DNA of 64,000 nt from Actinomadura_C sp036008685 (GTDB lineage: Bacteria; Actinomycetota; Actinomycetes; Streptosporangiales; Streptosporangiaceae). Below are positions 26,990-35,375 of the stretch, piece after piece. The position numbers were made by a program, and so were the translations under genes. The stretch is taken from positions 1-64,000 of the forward strand of contig DASYNF010000260.1 in assembly GCA_036008685.1 (NCBI GenBank), read 5' to 3'. Numbering within the stretch: the stretch's first letter is position 1; every line of letters begins with the position of its first letter. The notes beneath the pieces are model-generated. The model was given only the letters and a program-made list of their open reading frames with translations, was not told the origin of the DNA and ran no database searches.

Positions 26990-27301
26990 TTACTTCTCGA
27001 CAATCGCGAGCACGTCGCGAGCCGAGAGGACGAGGTAGTCCTCGTTGTTGTACTTCACCTCGGTGCCGCCGTACTTGCTGTAGAGCACCACGTCACCCAC
27101 CGAAACGTCGAGCGGGATGCGGTTCTTGCCCGCGTCGTCCCACCTGCCCGGGCCCACGGCGAGGACGGTGCCCTCCTGGGGCTTCTCCTTCGCCGTGTCA
27201 GGAATGACCAGGCCAGAGGCGGTGGTCTTTTCGGCCTCAAGCGGCTGGACCACGATGCGGTCCTCGAGCGGCTTGAGAACAACCTTGGTGGCGGTCGTCA
27301 C
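26990..27301 (-). CDS. groES: Co-chaperonin GroES
   Basis: 103 residues, a normal length. It caps the GroEL ring. The core KPLEDRIVVQPLEAEKTTASG and the mobile-loop region (about 18-35) are typical. The GTG at 27301 has GGAGG about 7 bases upstream and begins MTTATKVVLKPL, fitting the family; the frame continues upstream without conserved sequence. The leader of about 120 bases carries a CIRCE operator. Confidence 0.95.
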   Translation of the reverse strand: MTTATKVVLKPLEDRIVVQPLEAEKTTASGLVIPDTAKEKPQEGTVLAVGPGRWDDAGKNRIPLDVSVGDVVLYSKYGGTEVKYNNEDYLVLSARDVLAIVEK

Positions 27302-27420
27302 GATCGGACCTCCCCTTCGATTGCGATCCTCGGCTGGCCTGATGGACCAGCCGCACATTTGTAGAGAGGCGACCCTGGACCGGCCTGTCGTCGCGGGAGC
27401 CAGACCGACCTTGTCGCTCG

Positions 27421-27447
27421 TTGGCACTCTCACGTTGAGAGTGCCAG
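27421..27447. promoter_or_regulatory. CIRCE operator of groES-groEL
   Basis: TTGGCACTC-N9-GAGTGCCAG, close to the CIRCE consensus TTAGCACTC-N9-GAGTGCTAA, bound by the heat-shock repressor HrcA. It lies 120 bases before the groES start, so the operon should be induced when HrcA loses activity in heat. Confidence 0.92.
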
Positions 27448-28188
27448 CACGAACAGTATGCCGTGCCCACGGACCCGTCAACACAGAGGCCGTCGAACCG
27501 CCGGTCCGGATCCGGAGGCATGGGTCGCGGCCACGGGCGCATACCGGTCTCCGGTTCCCCAACTTCGTGGAATGGCAAAAAGGGCGCTCGCCACCAGGCC
27601 CCGGGGCACCGGCGCCGGGATATCCGGCCAAATATCTTACTTGTGCGGGCAACGCCAAGCCATGACCCGTAAAAGCCGGGCAAATCCTGCGCCTTTACCG
27701 TAAGCCCGCCACCCGGGATCGCCCCGGCGGATGACCTGAACCGCCTCGGCCACCACGCCGGAATGGCCAGGCCGTGATGGCGAGCCGAGAGCGCGGCGGC
27801 ATCGCGATGGACCGCGTCGAGGGTGATGGAGGGTGATGGGTCGCGATGGATCACGGTGGCCGGCCATCCGCCGGAGGGACCCTTCCCCGGCGGGATCGGG
27901 CTCATCCGCCTCCATCGACGGCGGCGGCGCGGGCCACCGGCCGTTCCAGCGGCCCATCCCCACATACCACCCGCATCCCGATCAAAGCGACAAATTCCTA
28001 TCCACCGGACAATATTGAACATAATTCTCCACCGAAGAGAATGCTCATATTCGGCGCGGAAATATCCATGTTCCCGGCTCTCGGTTATGGGGACTCCGCA
28101 CACGCACTAAAGTGAACGCTTCACGATTCAATGCCGCCGCCATTTCCGTGACGGCGCACAAACGTGACGGCGCACAAAGGAGCATCGG
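27448..28188. other. Long intergenic region with locally low GC
   Basis: About 740 bases with no ORF I can support. The part at 27985-28140 is markedly less GC-rich than the rest of the window and probably holds promoters. A 16-bp perfect tandem repeat is at 28147-28178. Frames open here give Arg/His/Pro-rich sequence without domains. Confidence 0.5.
28147..28178. repeat. 16-bp tandem repeat
   Basis: CGTGACGGCGCACAAA occurs twice back to back (28147-28162, 28163-28178), just before a ribosome binding site. Confidence 0.85.
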
Positions 28189-28461
28189 GTGGAAATCGAC
28201 CTCGGCTCCCCCCGGACGGGGGGTCAGCCGGTCTCGGACCGGAGGCGGGAGTCGCTCGCCCGTCCGGCACGGGACGCCGTGACCGGCCGGGGAGGATTCA
28301 GCCGTCCGGCCGGCCGCCCGCCCGCACCCCTCGAAGGGACCATGCCCGCCCTCGAAGAGACCCCGCCGTTCCTCGAAGAGACCCCGCCGTTCCTCGCCGG
28401 GGCGCCGCCGCGCCCCCGCCGCGGGGGAGGGGGACAGCGGCACCGCCCCTGCCTCGGGTGA
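28189..28461 (+). CDS. Possible small repeat-bearing protein, unrecognised
   Basis: A 90-codon frame from a GTG with AAAGGAG 6 bases upstream, the best ribosome binding site in this gap. The product is Pro/Arg/Gly-rich. It contains a doubled LEETPPF segment encoded by a perfect 21-bp tandem repeat (28351-28371, 28372-28392). No homologue is recognised. The composition alone would suggest non-coding DNA; the signal and the repeat phase (a multiple of 3) argue mildly for a gene. Confidence 0.35.
   Translation: MEIDLGSPRTGGQPVSDRRRESLARPARDAVTGRGGFSRPAGRPPAPLEGTMPALEETPPFLEETPPFLAGAPPRPRRGGGGQRHRPCLG
28351..28392 (+). repeat. 21-bp tandem repeat
   Basis: Two perfect 21-bp copies, in frame with the small ORF that surrounds them. 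Confidence 0.85.
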
Positions 28462-28598
28462 CGGCGGCCCGCGCCGCCACCGGTCCCGGGCGGTGCGCAC
28501 AGCACCGGCGCGTGACGATCATGCTAGGTCGCTGACGTGCACCTTGTTACGTTCCGTTTTCATAAAATCACTCCCGATACCATGGGGAATCCGTTTTG

Positions 28599-29537
28599 AT
28601 GGATCTCGTGTCCGAGCCACAACCGCCCGCAACCGGTGACGCCCCCAGCCCCGAGACCCTGCACTGGGTGGAGAAATGCCTCGGCACGGGCAGCAGAGTC
28701 AAGCTGGTCCGTCCGCTCGGCGGGGGCGTGTCCCATGCCAACCACGCGCTCCTCGTCGAGAGCCGCTCCGGGAGCGCGCACCGGCTGGTGCTGCGGCGCT
28801 GGGCACGGCCGGGCCGGACGGCGAGCGACCTCGAGTTCTCACCGGAACGGGAGATCGCCGCGCTGGCGCTCCTGGCCGGCTGTGAGATCCCGACCCCGTC
28901 GCTGGTCGCCGCGGACCCGTCCGGCGCCTACTGTGACGTCCCCGCGCTGCTGATCACCAGGCTGACCGGTCATCCTCCCCGGCCCGCCCCCGCCGACCTG
29001 CCCGAATACCTGATCCAGCTCGCCGCCGCGCTGCTGTCGGTGCACGCGATCGAAGGGGCCCCCACGATGCCCCCCTACGCCCCGTACAACCGCCTGGAGG
29101 TGCGGCGCCCACCGGTGCACGCGGTCCGGCCGCGGATATGGGAGCGGGCCTTCGACGTGGTCGCCGGGCCCTCCCCCGAGGCGCCGCCGCGCTTCATCCA
29201 CCGGGACTACCACCCCGACAACACGCTCTGGTCGTACGGCAGGCTGACCGGGGTGGTGGACTGGGACAAGGCGTCCTACGGCCCGATCGCGATCGACATC
29301 GCCCACATGCGCTGGAACCTCGGGCTGCGCTACGGGGTCGCCGCCGCCGACCGCTTCCTCGCCGCGTTCGACCAGGTCCGTGGCGGCTATGACCACGACC
29401 CGTACTGGGACCTGCGCTGCGTCATCGACCTGCTCCCCGAACGCGGCGGCGACTCGGCGCTCGACGAGGCCCAGGTTCCCCTGCTCGAGGCCTACGTCGA
29501 GGGCCTGCTGGCCCAGCTCGGGAGCCCGACCCGCTGA
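28599..29537 (+). CDS. Phosphotransferase, aminoglycoside phosphotransferase (APH) family
   Basis: 312 residues. A protein-kinase-like fold that moves phosphate from ATP to a small molecule. The catalytic loop is FIHRDYHPDNTLW (HxDxxxxN) and the metal-binding Asp is in GVVDWDKASYGP. The N-terminal lobe has the Gly-rich GGGVSHANHALLV. Members include antibiotic kinases, choline/homoserine kinases and many of unknown substrate; nothing here points to resistance in particular. The ATG at 28599 is preferred over a TTG one codon earlier. A TAAAAT-like -10 box is at 28563-28568. It converges on tsaD. Confidence 0.85.
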   Translation: MDLVSEPQPPATGDAPSPETLHWVEKCLGTGSRVKLVRPLGGGVSHANHALLVESRSGSAHRLVLRRWARPGRTASDLEFSPEREIAALALLAGCEIPTPSLVAADPSGAYCDVPALLITRLTGHPPRPAPADLPEYLIQLAAALLSVHAIEGAPTMPPYAPYNRLEVRRPPVHAVRPRIWERAFDVVAGPSPEAPPRFIHRDYHPDNTLWSYGRLTGVVDWDKASYGPIAIDIAHMRWNLGLRYGVAAADRFLAAFDQVRGGYDHDPYWDLRCVIDLLPERGGDSALDEAQVPLLEAYVEGLLAQLGSPTR

Positions 29538-29547
29538 GCCGGCGCCG

Positions 29548-30579
29548 TCAGAGCGACACGGTGGTGATGGGCAGCGAGGAGTCGGCCGGCAGGTCCAGGG
29601 CCGAGGGTGCGGCGCCCGCGGCGACCAGTTCGGCGCCCAGGGCCGCCACCATGGCGCCGTTGTCGGTGCAGAGGCCCGGGCGTGGGACCCGCAGCCGGAC
29701 TCCCGCGGCGTCGCAGCGCTCCTGGGCCATCGCGCGCAGGCGGGAATTGGCCGCGACCCCGCCGCCGATCAGCAGATCCGAGACTCCGTTGTCGCGGCAG
29801 ACGGCGAGCGCCTTCTTGGTGAGCACGTCCACCACGGCCTCCTGGAACGAGGCGGCCACATCGGCGACCGGCACGGGCTCACCGGCCCGCTCGCGGGCCT
29901 CGACCCACCGTGCCACGGCGGTCTTCAGGCCGGAGAAGGAGAAGTCGTAGGTGCCGTCGTCGTATTTCCCGCGGGGAAAGGCCACGGCGTCACGGCTGCC
30001 GGTCCTCGCCGCCCGGTCGACGTACGGGCCCCCGGGAAAGCCCAGGCCGAGCACTCGGGCGACCTTGTCGAAGGCCTCACCGGCCGCGTCGTCCACGGTG
30101 GCGCCGAGCGGGCGTATGTCCGAGGCGACATCGGGCACGAGGAGGAGGGAGGAGTGTCCGCCCGAGACCAGCAACGCCACCGACGGCTTGGGCAACGGCC
30201 CGTGTTCGAGCTGGTCCACGGCGACGTGCGCGGCCAGATGATTGACTCCGTAGAGGGGCTTGCCGAGGGCCAGCGCGTAGGCCTTGGCGGCCGCGACGCC
30301 CACGAGCAGCGCCCCCGCCAGCCCGGGACCCGCGGTCACCGCGATGGCGTCGATGTCCTGGAAGGCCACTCCGGCCTTGGCCAGCGCCCTGGACACCGTC
30401 GGGGTCATCGCCTCCAGATGGGCACGGGACGCCACCTCGGGGACCACCCCGCCGAACCGCGCGTGCTCCTCGACGCTCGAGGCCACCGCGTCGGCGAGCA
30501 GCGTGTGCCCGCGCACGATCCCGATCCCCGTCTCGTCACAGGAGGTCTCGATCCCGAGGACCAGCGGAAGATCACGCAT
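29548..30579 (-). CDS. tsaD: tRNA N6-adenosine threonylcarbamoyltransferase
   Basis: 343 residues. Transfers threonylcarbamoyl from TC-AMP to A37 of ANN-reading tRNAs (t6A), together with TsaB and TsaE. The ASKHA fold has the metal ligands His114 and His118 in HLAAH, the nucleotide site LLVSGGHSSLLLV and GGGVAANSRLR, and a late Asp in CTDNGAM. The start overlaps the end of rimI by 8 bases. The whole t6A set (except tsaC) is in this run of minus-strand genes. Confidence 0.96.
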   Translation of the reverse strand: MRDLPLVLGIETSCDETGIGIVRGHTLLADAVASSVEEHARFGGVVPEVASRAHLEAMTPTVSRALAKAGVAFQDIDAIAVTAGPGLAGALLVGVAAAKAYALALGKPLYGVNHLAAHVAVDQLEHGPLPKPSVALLVSGGHSSLLLVPDVASDIRPLGATVDDAAGEAFDKVARVLGLGFPGGPYVDRAARTGSRDAVAFPRGKYDDGTYDFSFSGLKTAVARWVEARERAGEPVPVADVAASFQEAVVDVLTKKALAVCRDNGVSDLLIGGGVAANSRLRAMAQERCDAAGVRLRVPRPGLCTDNGAMVAALGAELVAAGAAPSALDLPADSSLPITTVSL

Positions 30580-31096
30580 CCGTGTCCTCCGCGGGCCCGA
30601 AGCCGAACACCCTCCTGCGCGGAGCTCCCTGCCGGCACATCACGATCGCATCCATCCCCGATGGCTGGTAGTACCGTTTCCTTACACTGATCTGGCTGAA
30701 GCCGAAGTGTTCGTAGAGCCTGCGGGCCCGCGCGTTGTCGGCCCGCACCTCCAGGAACACCGCTTCGCAGTTCCGGCGACCGGCCTCCTCGATGAGTTCG
30801 GTCAGGAGCGCGGTGCCGATGCCGTATCCCTGCCGGTCCGGCCGCACACTGATCGTCTGCACGTCGCCCTGTCCTCCGGCGGCCGCCAGGCCCGCATAGC
30901 CGACGATCCGCCCCGCGGGCTCGGTCGCGACGACGTAGTGACGCGTGCGCGGCTGGTCGTCGAGCTCTCCGCGGAACATCTCCGCCGACCAGGCCTCGTC
31001 CTCATAGAGCAGCCGCTCCAGTTCCTCGACCGCGGGCAGGTCCTCGGGTGTCATCACCCGCAACCGCGCGGGGCCGGCGGCCTCACGGGTGCTCAC
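30572..31096 (-). CDS. rimI: Ribosomal protein S18-alanine N-acetyltransferase RimI-like (GNAT)
   Basis: 174 residues. A GNAT acetyltransferase; the acetyl-CoA site is VRPDRQGYGIGTALL (Q/RxxGxG/A) and the C-terminal motif is ADNARARRLYEHFGF. RimI acetylates N-terminal residues, classically of ribosomal protein S18. Its place between tsaD and tsaB is conserved in actinobacteria. The GTG start overlaps the tsaB stop by 4 bases. Confidence 0.9.
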   Translation of the reverse strand: MSTREAAGPARLRVMTPEDLPAVEELERLLYEDEAWSAEMFRGELDDQPRTRHYVVATEPAGRIVGYAGLAAAGGQGDVQTISVRPDRQGYGIGTALLTELIEEAGRRNCEAVFLEVRADNARARRLYEHFGFSQISVRKRYYQPSGMDAIVMCRQGAPRRRVFGFGPAEDTDA

Positions 31097-31767
31097 CCGG
31101 GGGTCACCTTCTTGCGCGGGCCCGGCTCACGCGCGTCCGGGCGGCGGAGGTAGAGGGGCTCGGCCGGCAGTAGCGGCAGGCCCGTACCACCGGAGAGCCG
31201 GGTCACCACGAGTTCGGCCATCGCCGTCGCCGAGGGCAGGCGCGGCGACGGATCCCCTGCCGAGCCGAGCACGTCGGCGTACAGCTCCGCGCCCTCGCCG
31301 ATGACCGGCAGCCCCAGAGCCGCCGCGTCCGCGGGCGGTCCCACGGCCGGTTCGCCGGCCCGTGCCCGCGCCGAGTCGTAGCGAGCCCAGTAGACCTCCT
31401 TGCGGCGGGCGTCGGTGGCGACCACGAACGGTTCCGTACGGCCCGAGGCCCAGGCGATCGCGTCCAGGGTGCACACCCCGTGCACCGGGATGCGCAGCAG
31501 GTCACCGAGCGCATAGGCGGTCACGAGGCCGACCCGCAAACCGGTATAGGGGCCGGGACCGACGCCCACCGCGACCGCGCTCAGGTCGGCCGGAACGACA
31601 CCGGCCTCGGCCAGCACCGCCGCGATGGAGGGGGCGAGCAGCTCCGCGTGCCGCCGCCGGTCCACGGTCTCGGTGGCCGCGCGCATGCGGATCACCTCGC
31701 CGGGGGACCATTCGTACAGAGCGACGGTGACCGCGGCGGTCGCGGTGTCAAAAGCCAAGACCAGCAC
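31093..31767 (-). CDS. tsaB: tRNA threonylcarbamoyladenosine biosynthesis protein TsaB
   Basis: 224 residues from the GTG at 31767, giving MLVLAFDTATAAVTVALYE as in the family; a TTG at 31788 is less likely. An ASKHA-fold partner that binds TsaD and bridges it to TsaE. GVGPGPYTGLRVGL is the hallmark motif. No catalytic site is needed in TsaB. A hairpin lies just upstream, so it may have its own promoter. Confidence 0.93.
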   Translation of the reverse strand: MLVLAFDTATAAVTVALYEWSPGEVIRMRAATETVDRRRHAELLAPSIAAVLAEAGVVPADLSAVAVGVGPGPYTGLRVGLVTAYALGDLLRIPVHGVCTLDAIAWASGRTEPFVVATDARRKEVYWARYDSARARAGEPAVGPPADAAALGLPVIGEGAELYADVLGSAGDPSPRLPSATAMAELVVTRLSGGTGLPLLPAEPLYLRRPDAREPGPRKKVTPG

Positions 31768-31789
31768 GGAGTCACAGCTTAGTGGCAAG

Positions 31790-31816
31790 CACCCGCCCGC
31801 CGTGGTGCGGGCGGTG
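31790..31816 (-). terminator. Hairpin after the DUF3558-like gene
   Basis: A stem of about 10 bp with one bulged C (31790-31800 with 31807-31816), between the DUF3558-like stop and the tsaB start. It probably separates the two transcripts. Confidence 0.55.
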
Positions 31817-31827
31817 GCCGGCCGGGG

Positions 31828-32550
31828 TCAGCCGCGGGCGAGCACGGTCAGGGCGTCCCTGGTGGCCTCGACGGCCCCGTCGATGGCCTTACCGGACGGC
31901 AGCGGCGCTTCGGCGTCGTTACCCCCCGCATAGTGCACGGTGACCAGCACGTTGGCCGAGCGCACATTAACGATGGCCTCCCCGAACCGCTGGAGGCCGT
32001 GCAGGCTGTAGGTCAGGTAGCCGGACTCCCCGACGTCCTTGACGCTCCGCTTCACCGTGACCTTCCGGCCGGCGGGGAGCCCACGGCCGGCGTCGTCGGC
32101 CTCGCGTTCGCCGTCCAGGGTCCTTTGCGCGGCGTCGGCCGCGGAACCGGTCCCCGCTCGGGGGACCGCCCTCAGCTCGACGGTCAGCTGGCGCCGCTCC
32201 TGGTCGCCGAACCGGCTCCAGACGCACTGGTTGTGGGAGTCGGTCACCGTGAACGCGTCGGACTGGGTCCGGTCGGCCTCCGGCACGAGGGCCCGCGCGA
32301 CACGGTCGCTCACGAGATCACAGGCGTCGGGGACGGCCTGGCGTTCGGTCGGGGCCGGCACGGTCGAGTTCTTCGCCGACATGCCCTGGGACGTGAGCCC
32401 GGGCTCGGCACCCGAGGCGGACCGCGTCAGGACGAACACCGCGGCAGCCCCGCACAGGAGCGCTCCCGCCGCGACACCGGTCAGGACCGGCACGGCCCCC
32501 CGGCGCTCCCCCCGCGACGCGCGCCGGGAGATCCGATGACTGCCGCTCAT
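31828..32550 (-). CDS. Membrane-anchored DUF3558-like protein
   Basis: 240 residues from the ATG at 32550. A short Arg-rich cytoplasmic start, one hydrophobic helix (about 20-42, GVAAGALLCGAAAVFVL) and an outer domain. That domain has the pattern DACDLVSDRVARALVPE followed by a second Cys in NQCVWSR, which resembles the DUF3558 family of exported actinobacterial proteins. The rest is beta-rich. The function is unknown. It interrupts the tsaB-tsaE order, which is contiguous in M. tuberculosis, so it looks like an insertion. Confidence 0.7.
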   Translation of the reverse strand: MSGSHRISRRASRGERRGAVPVLTGVAAGALLCGAAAVFVLTRSASGAEPGLTSQGMSAKNSTVPAPTERQAVPDACDLVSDRVARALVPEADRTQSDAFTVTDSHNQCVWSRFGDQERRQLTVELRAVPRAGTGSAADAAQRTLDGEREADDAGRGLPAGRKVTVKRSVKDVGESGYLTYSLHGLQRFGEAIVNVRSANVLVTVHYAGGNDAEAPLPSGKAIDGAVEATRDALTVLARG

Positions 32551-32653
32551 CGAGGGTCCCCCATCTGAAGGGTGGGTGTATGTCCGGAAAAAGTAGGTTA
32601 CGCCCTCATGAATCCGTAAGCCATCGTCCGACCGGGAAATCAGCGCACGGAAA

Positions 32654-33142
32654 TCAGCCGGACCCACCGGTCAGCGGAAGATCGCCGAGGCCGGCCCATC
32701 GTCGCCCGATCCCCCTCACGGACAGGACACGCTCCTCCGTCAGCGCGTCGTCACGGCCGATGGAGATCTCGAGCCGGTCCTCGGCCAGCCCCTCCGCGAG
32801 CCCCTCCCCCCACTCCACCACGGTGACCGATTCCTCGAGCGAGGCGTCGAGGTCGAGGTCGTCGAGCTCCACGAAACCACCGAGCCGGTAGGCGTCGGCA
32901 TGGACCAGCGCCGGCCCTCCGGCCAGCGAGGGGTGGACGCGGGCGATGACGAACGTGGGAGAGGTGATCGGCCCGCGGACCTTCAGCCCCTCGCCGATGC
33001 CCTGGGTGAGGGTCGTCTTGCCGGCTCCGAGATCACCGGACAGCACCACCAGGTCACCGGGACGCAGGAACGCCGCGAGGCGCGCCCCCAGCTCCCGCAT
33101 GGCCTCCCCGGTGGGAACGACCAGTTTCATGCCGGATGTCAT
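32654..33142 (-). CDS. tsaE: tRNA threonylcarbamoyladenosine ATPase TsaE
   Basis: 162 residues. An ATPase that resets the TsaBD complex after each t6A cycle. The Walker A is SGDLGAGKTTLTQG. Switch and Walker B-like VHADAYRLGG and VTVVEWGEGL follow. The C-terminal 30 residues are variable. The start overlaps the stop of the upstream alpha/beta hydrolase gene (ATGA). Confidence 0.93.
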   Translation of the reverse strand: MTSGMKLVVPTGEAMRELGARLAAFLRPGDLVVLSGDLGAGKTTLTQGIGEGLKVRGPITSPTFVIARVHPSLAGGPALVHADAYRLGGFVELDDLDLDASLEESVTVVEWGEGLAEGLAEDRLEISIGRDDALTEERVLSVRGIGRRWAGLGDLPLTGGSG

Positions 33143-34209
33143 GCCGAGCGCTCCTGGGACTGTGGCGTGACCCTGGCGACGAGACGGCGCAGAGCACCGG
33201 TGACGATGCCGGGATATTCGAGCGGCAGCAGGTGTCCCGCTTCGGCGACCTGGATCATTTCGGCGCCGGCGATGGCATCCGCGATCACCCGGCCGTGCGC
33301 GGCGGAGGTGAGCCGGTCGGCCCCGCCGGCCAGCACCAGCGTCGGGACCCGGCCGATCACCTCCAGCGAGGTGGTCCGGTCGTGCGACATGAGACCGGGG
33401 TAGAACTCCGCGATCACGTCGATCGGCGTGGCCCGGATCATCTCCTCGACGAAGTCGACGACGGACGGGCTCACGTATCTGTCCGCGAAACCCATCCGCC
33501 GGATCACTATGAAGGCGATGTCCGCGCCCACCTGGCGGGTGCGGTCCACGATCTCGGCCCGCCGGCCGAGACCCCGGACCACACCGGACGCCAGCGGCCG
33601 CACCATCTTGGCGAGCACGAGCGGAAGTCCCAGGGTGATCTCGCCGAGGCCGCCGCAGGAGGTGTTGATCAAAGCGACACCGACGACCTGGTCGCCGAAC
33701 AGTTCGGGGTGCCGCTCCGCCAGCGCCATGATCGACATACCGCCCATGGAGTGGCCGACGAGAAGGACCGGCTCACCGGGCCGGACCGTCGCCCGCATCA
33801 CCGCGTAGAGGTCCTCGCCGGTCTGCTCGATGGTGGCGTACGTGGGCCTGCTGCGGCCCGACCGGCCATGACTGCGCTGGTCCCAGAAGACCATCCGGGT
33901 CCCCGGCAGATCGCGGCGCTGGTAGTGCCAGGAGTCCTGGTTGAGCGCGTATCCGTGGGAGAAGATCACCGTGAGCGGTGCGTCGTCGGGCCCCTCGGTC
34001 TCGACGTGCAGCGGGACGCCGTCGTCGGCCAGCACCCGGAGGGGTTGCCCGCGCAGCCCGCCGAACGGTTCGTTGACGTCGGGGTCGGGGCGCAGGCCCA
34101 CCCTCCCCACTGCGATCTTGCGGGCCCCGACCGCCACGCCGACACCCGCGGCGCCGAGGCCGGCCACGACCCCGGCGACGCCTATTCGCCACTTGTTCCT
34201 GCCGTTCAT
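33139..34209 (-). CDS. Alpha/beta hydrolase with N-terminal hydrophobic anchor
   Basis: 356 residues. The N terminus has a hydrophobic helix (about 9-28) after a basic start, so the enzyme is membrane-tethered or exported. The catalytic triad is Ser154 in GHSMGGMS, an Asp near ADRLTSAAHG, and His in AGHLLPLE. The oxyanion region is SHGYALN. The substrate is unknown. A hydrolase in this spot between alr and tsaE is common in actinobacteria. It overlaps alr (ATGA) and tsaE. Confidence 0.87.
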   Translation of the reverse strand: MNGRNKWRIGVAGVVAGLGAAGVGVAVGARKIAVGRVGLRPDPDVNEPFGGLRGQPLRVLADDGVPLHVETEGPDDAPLTVIFSHGYALNQDSWHYQRRDLPGTRMVFWDQRSHGRSGRSRPTYATIEQTGEDLYAVMRATVRPGEPVLLVGHSMGGMSIMALAERHPELFGDQVVGVALINTSCGGLGEITLGLPLVLAKMVRPLASGVVRGLGRRAEIVDRTRQVGADIAFIVIRRMGFADRYVSPSVVDFVEEMIRATPIDVIAEFYPGLMSHDRTTSLEVIGRVPTLVLAGGADRLTSAAHGRVIADAIAGAEMIQVAEAGHLLPLEYPGIVTGALRRLVARVTPQSQERSA

Positions 34210-35375
34210 GCACTCCCCTCGGGACGGCCTTCGTAGACCCGTGGCACCCGGGTCCCGATCCTGGTCACGATCTCATAGGAGATCGTGCCAAGGGCCTGCG
34301 CCCACTCCTCCGCCGTGGGCTCACCGCGGTCGCCCGGCCCGAAGAGGACCACCTCCGCTCCGGGGGAGATGGCCTCACCGTCCATGTCGATGACGAACTG
34401 GTCCATGCAGACGCGACCGGCGATGCGCCGCCGCCGTCCGCCGGCGAGGACCTCGAGCAGATTGGATCCCTGCCGTGGCACTCCGTCGCCGTAACCGGCC
34501 GGGACCAGGGCCAGCGTGGTCTCCCGCGTCGTGACGTAGGTGTGGCCGTACGACACTCCGCTCCCCGCGGCGACGCGCTTGACCACGGCGACACCGGCCG
34601 TCAGCGTCATCGCCGGCCGCAGCCCGAAGGTGCCGAGCCCCGGTGCCGGCATCAGGCCGTACGCGGCGATGCCGGGCCGTACGAGGTCGTAGCGGGCCTG
34701 GGGGAGGGTCAGGAGAGCGGCCGAGTTGGCCAGATGACGGACCTGAGGGCGGAGACCGGCCTTCTCGGCCAGCTCCACGGCCTCCTGGAACAGGCCGATC
34801 TGGCGCGGGATCGACGGATGGCCCGGCTGGTCGGCACAGGCGAAGTGCGAGTAGATCCCGACGACGTCGATGAGACCGGCGGCCTGGGCGGCCAGAGCGG
34901 CGTCGACCACTGCGGGCCAGTCGCTCGGCCCCGCGCCCCCACGCGACATTCCGGTGTCGGCCTTGAGGTGCACGCGCGTGGTGCGACCGGCCGTGCGGGC
35001 GGCGGTGGCGAGTTCCCGCACCATCCACGCCGTTCCGGCCGTCAGGTCCAGGCCCGCCGTGACCGCCTGGTCGTAGGGCTCGCCCGGCACACCGAGGCAC
35101 ACCAGGATCGGCGCGTCGACACCGGCCGCGCGCAGCGCCAGGCCCTCGGCCAGCTTGGCGACACCGAGCCACGTGGCGCCGCCGGCCAGCGCGGCGCGCG
35201 CCGACTCCACCATGCCGTGGCCGTAGGCCTCGGCCTTGACCATCGCCATGACCTCGGCGCCCCCGGCGTGCTCACGCAGGAGGGCGATGTTGTCGCGGAT
35301 GGCGTGGAGGTCGATGCGCGCCTGTGCCGGACTCGTCATGTCCGCCGAGTCTGCCAATTGTCTCGCCATGATCAC
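34206..35375 (-). CDS. alr: Alanine racemase
   Basis: 389 residues. PLP enzyme making D-alanine for peptidoglycan. The PLP lysine is in VKAEAYGHG, where most enzymes have D or N before AYGHG. The second catalytic residue, Tyr, is in SYGHTY. CMDQFVIDM is the usual substrate-side motif. The ATG at 35375 overlaps the nnr stop; ATGs at 35369 and 35339 are possible, the last giving the shortest usual N terminus (MTSPAQARIDL). Confidence 0.95.
   Translation of the reverse strand: MIMARQLADSADMTSPAQARIDLHAIRDNIALLREHAGGAEVMAMVKAEAYGHGMVESARAALAGGATWLGVAKLAEGLALRAAGVDAPILVCLGVPGEPYDQAVTAGLDLTAGTAWMVRELATAARTAGRTTRVHLKADTGMSRGGAGPSDWPAVVDAALAAQAAGLIDVVGIYSHFACADQPGHPSIPRQIGLFQEAVELAEKAGLRPQVRHLANSAALLTLPQARYDLVRPGIAAYGLMPAPGLGTFGLRPAMTLTAGVAVVKRVAAGSGVSYGHTYVTTRETTLALVPAGYGDGVPRQGSNLLEVLAGGRRRRIAGRVCMDQFVIDMDGEAISPGAEVVLFGPGDRGEPTAEEWAQALGTISYEIVTRIGTRVPRVYEGRPEGSA

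Noticed and set aside
27985..28140. Low-GC stretch as possible horizontally acquired DNA
   Set aside because: Too short and gene-free; promoter region is the simpler reading.
29380..30690. Long plus-strand frame over tsaD
   Set aside because: It is a shadow of the tsaD/rimI genes, which carry clear motifs on the other strand.
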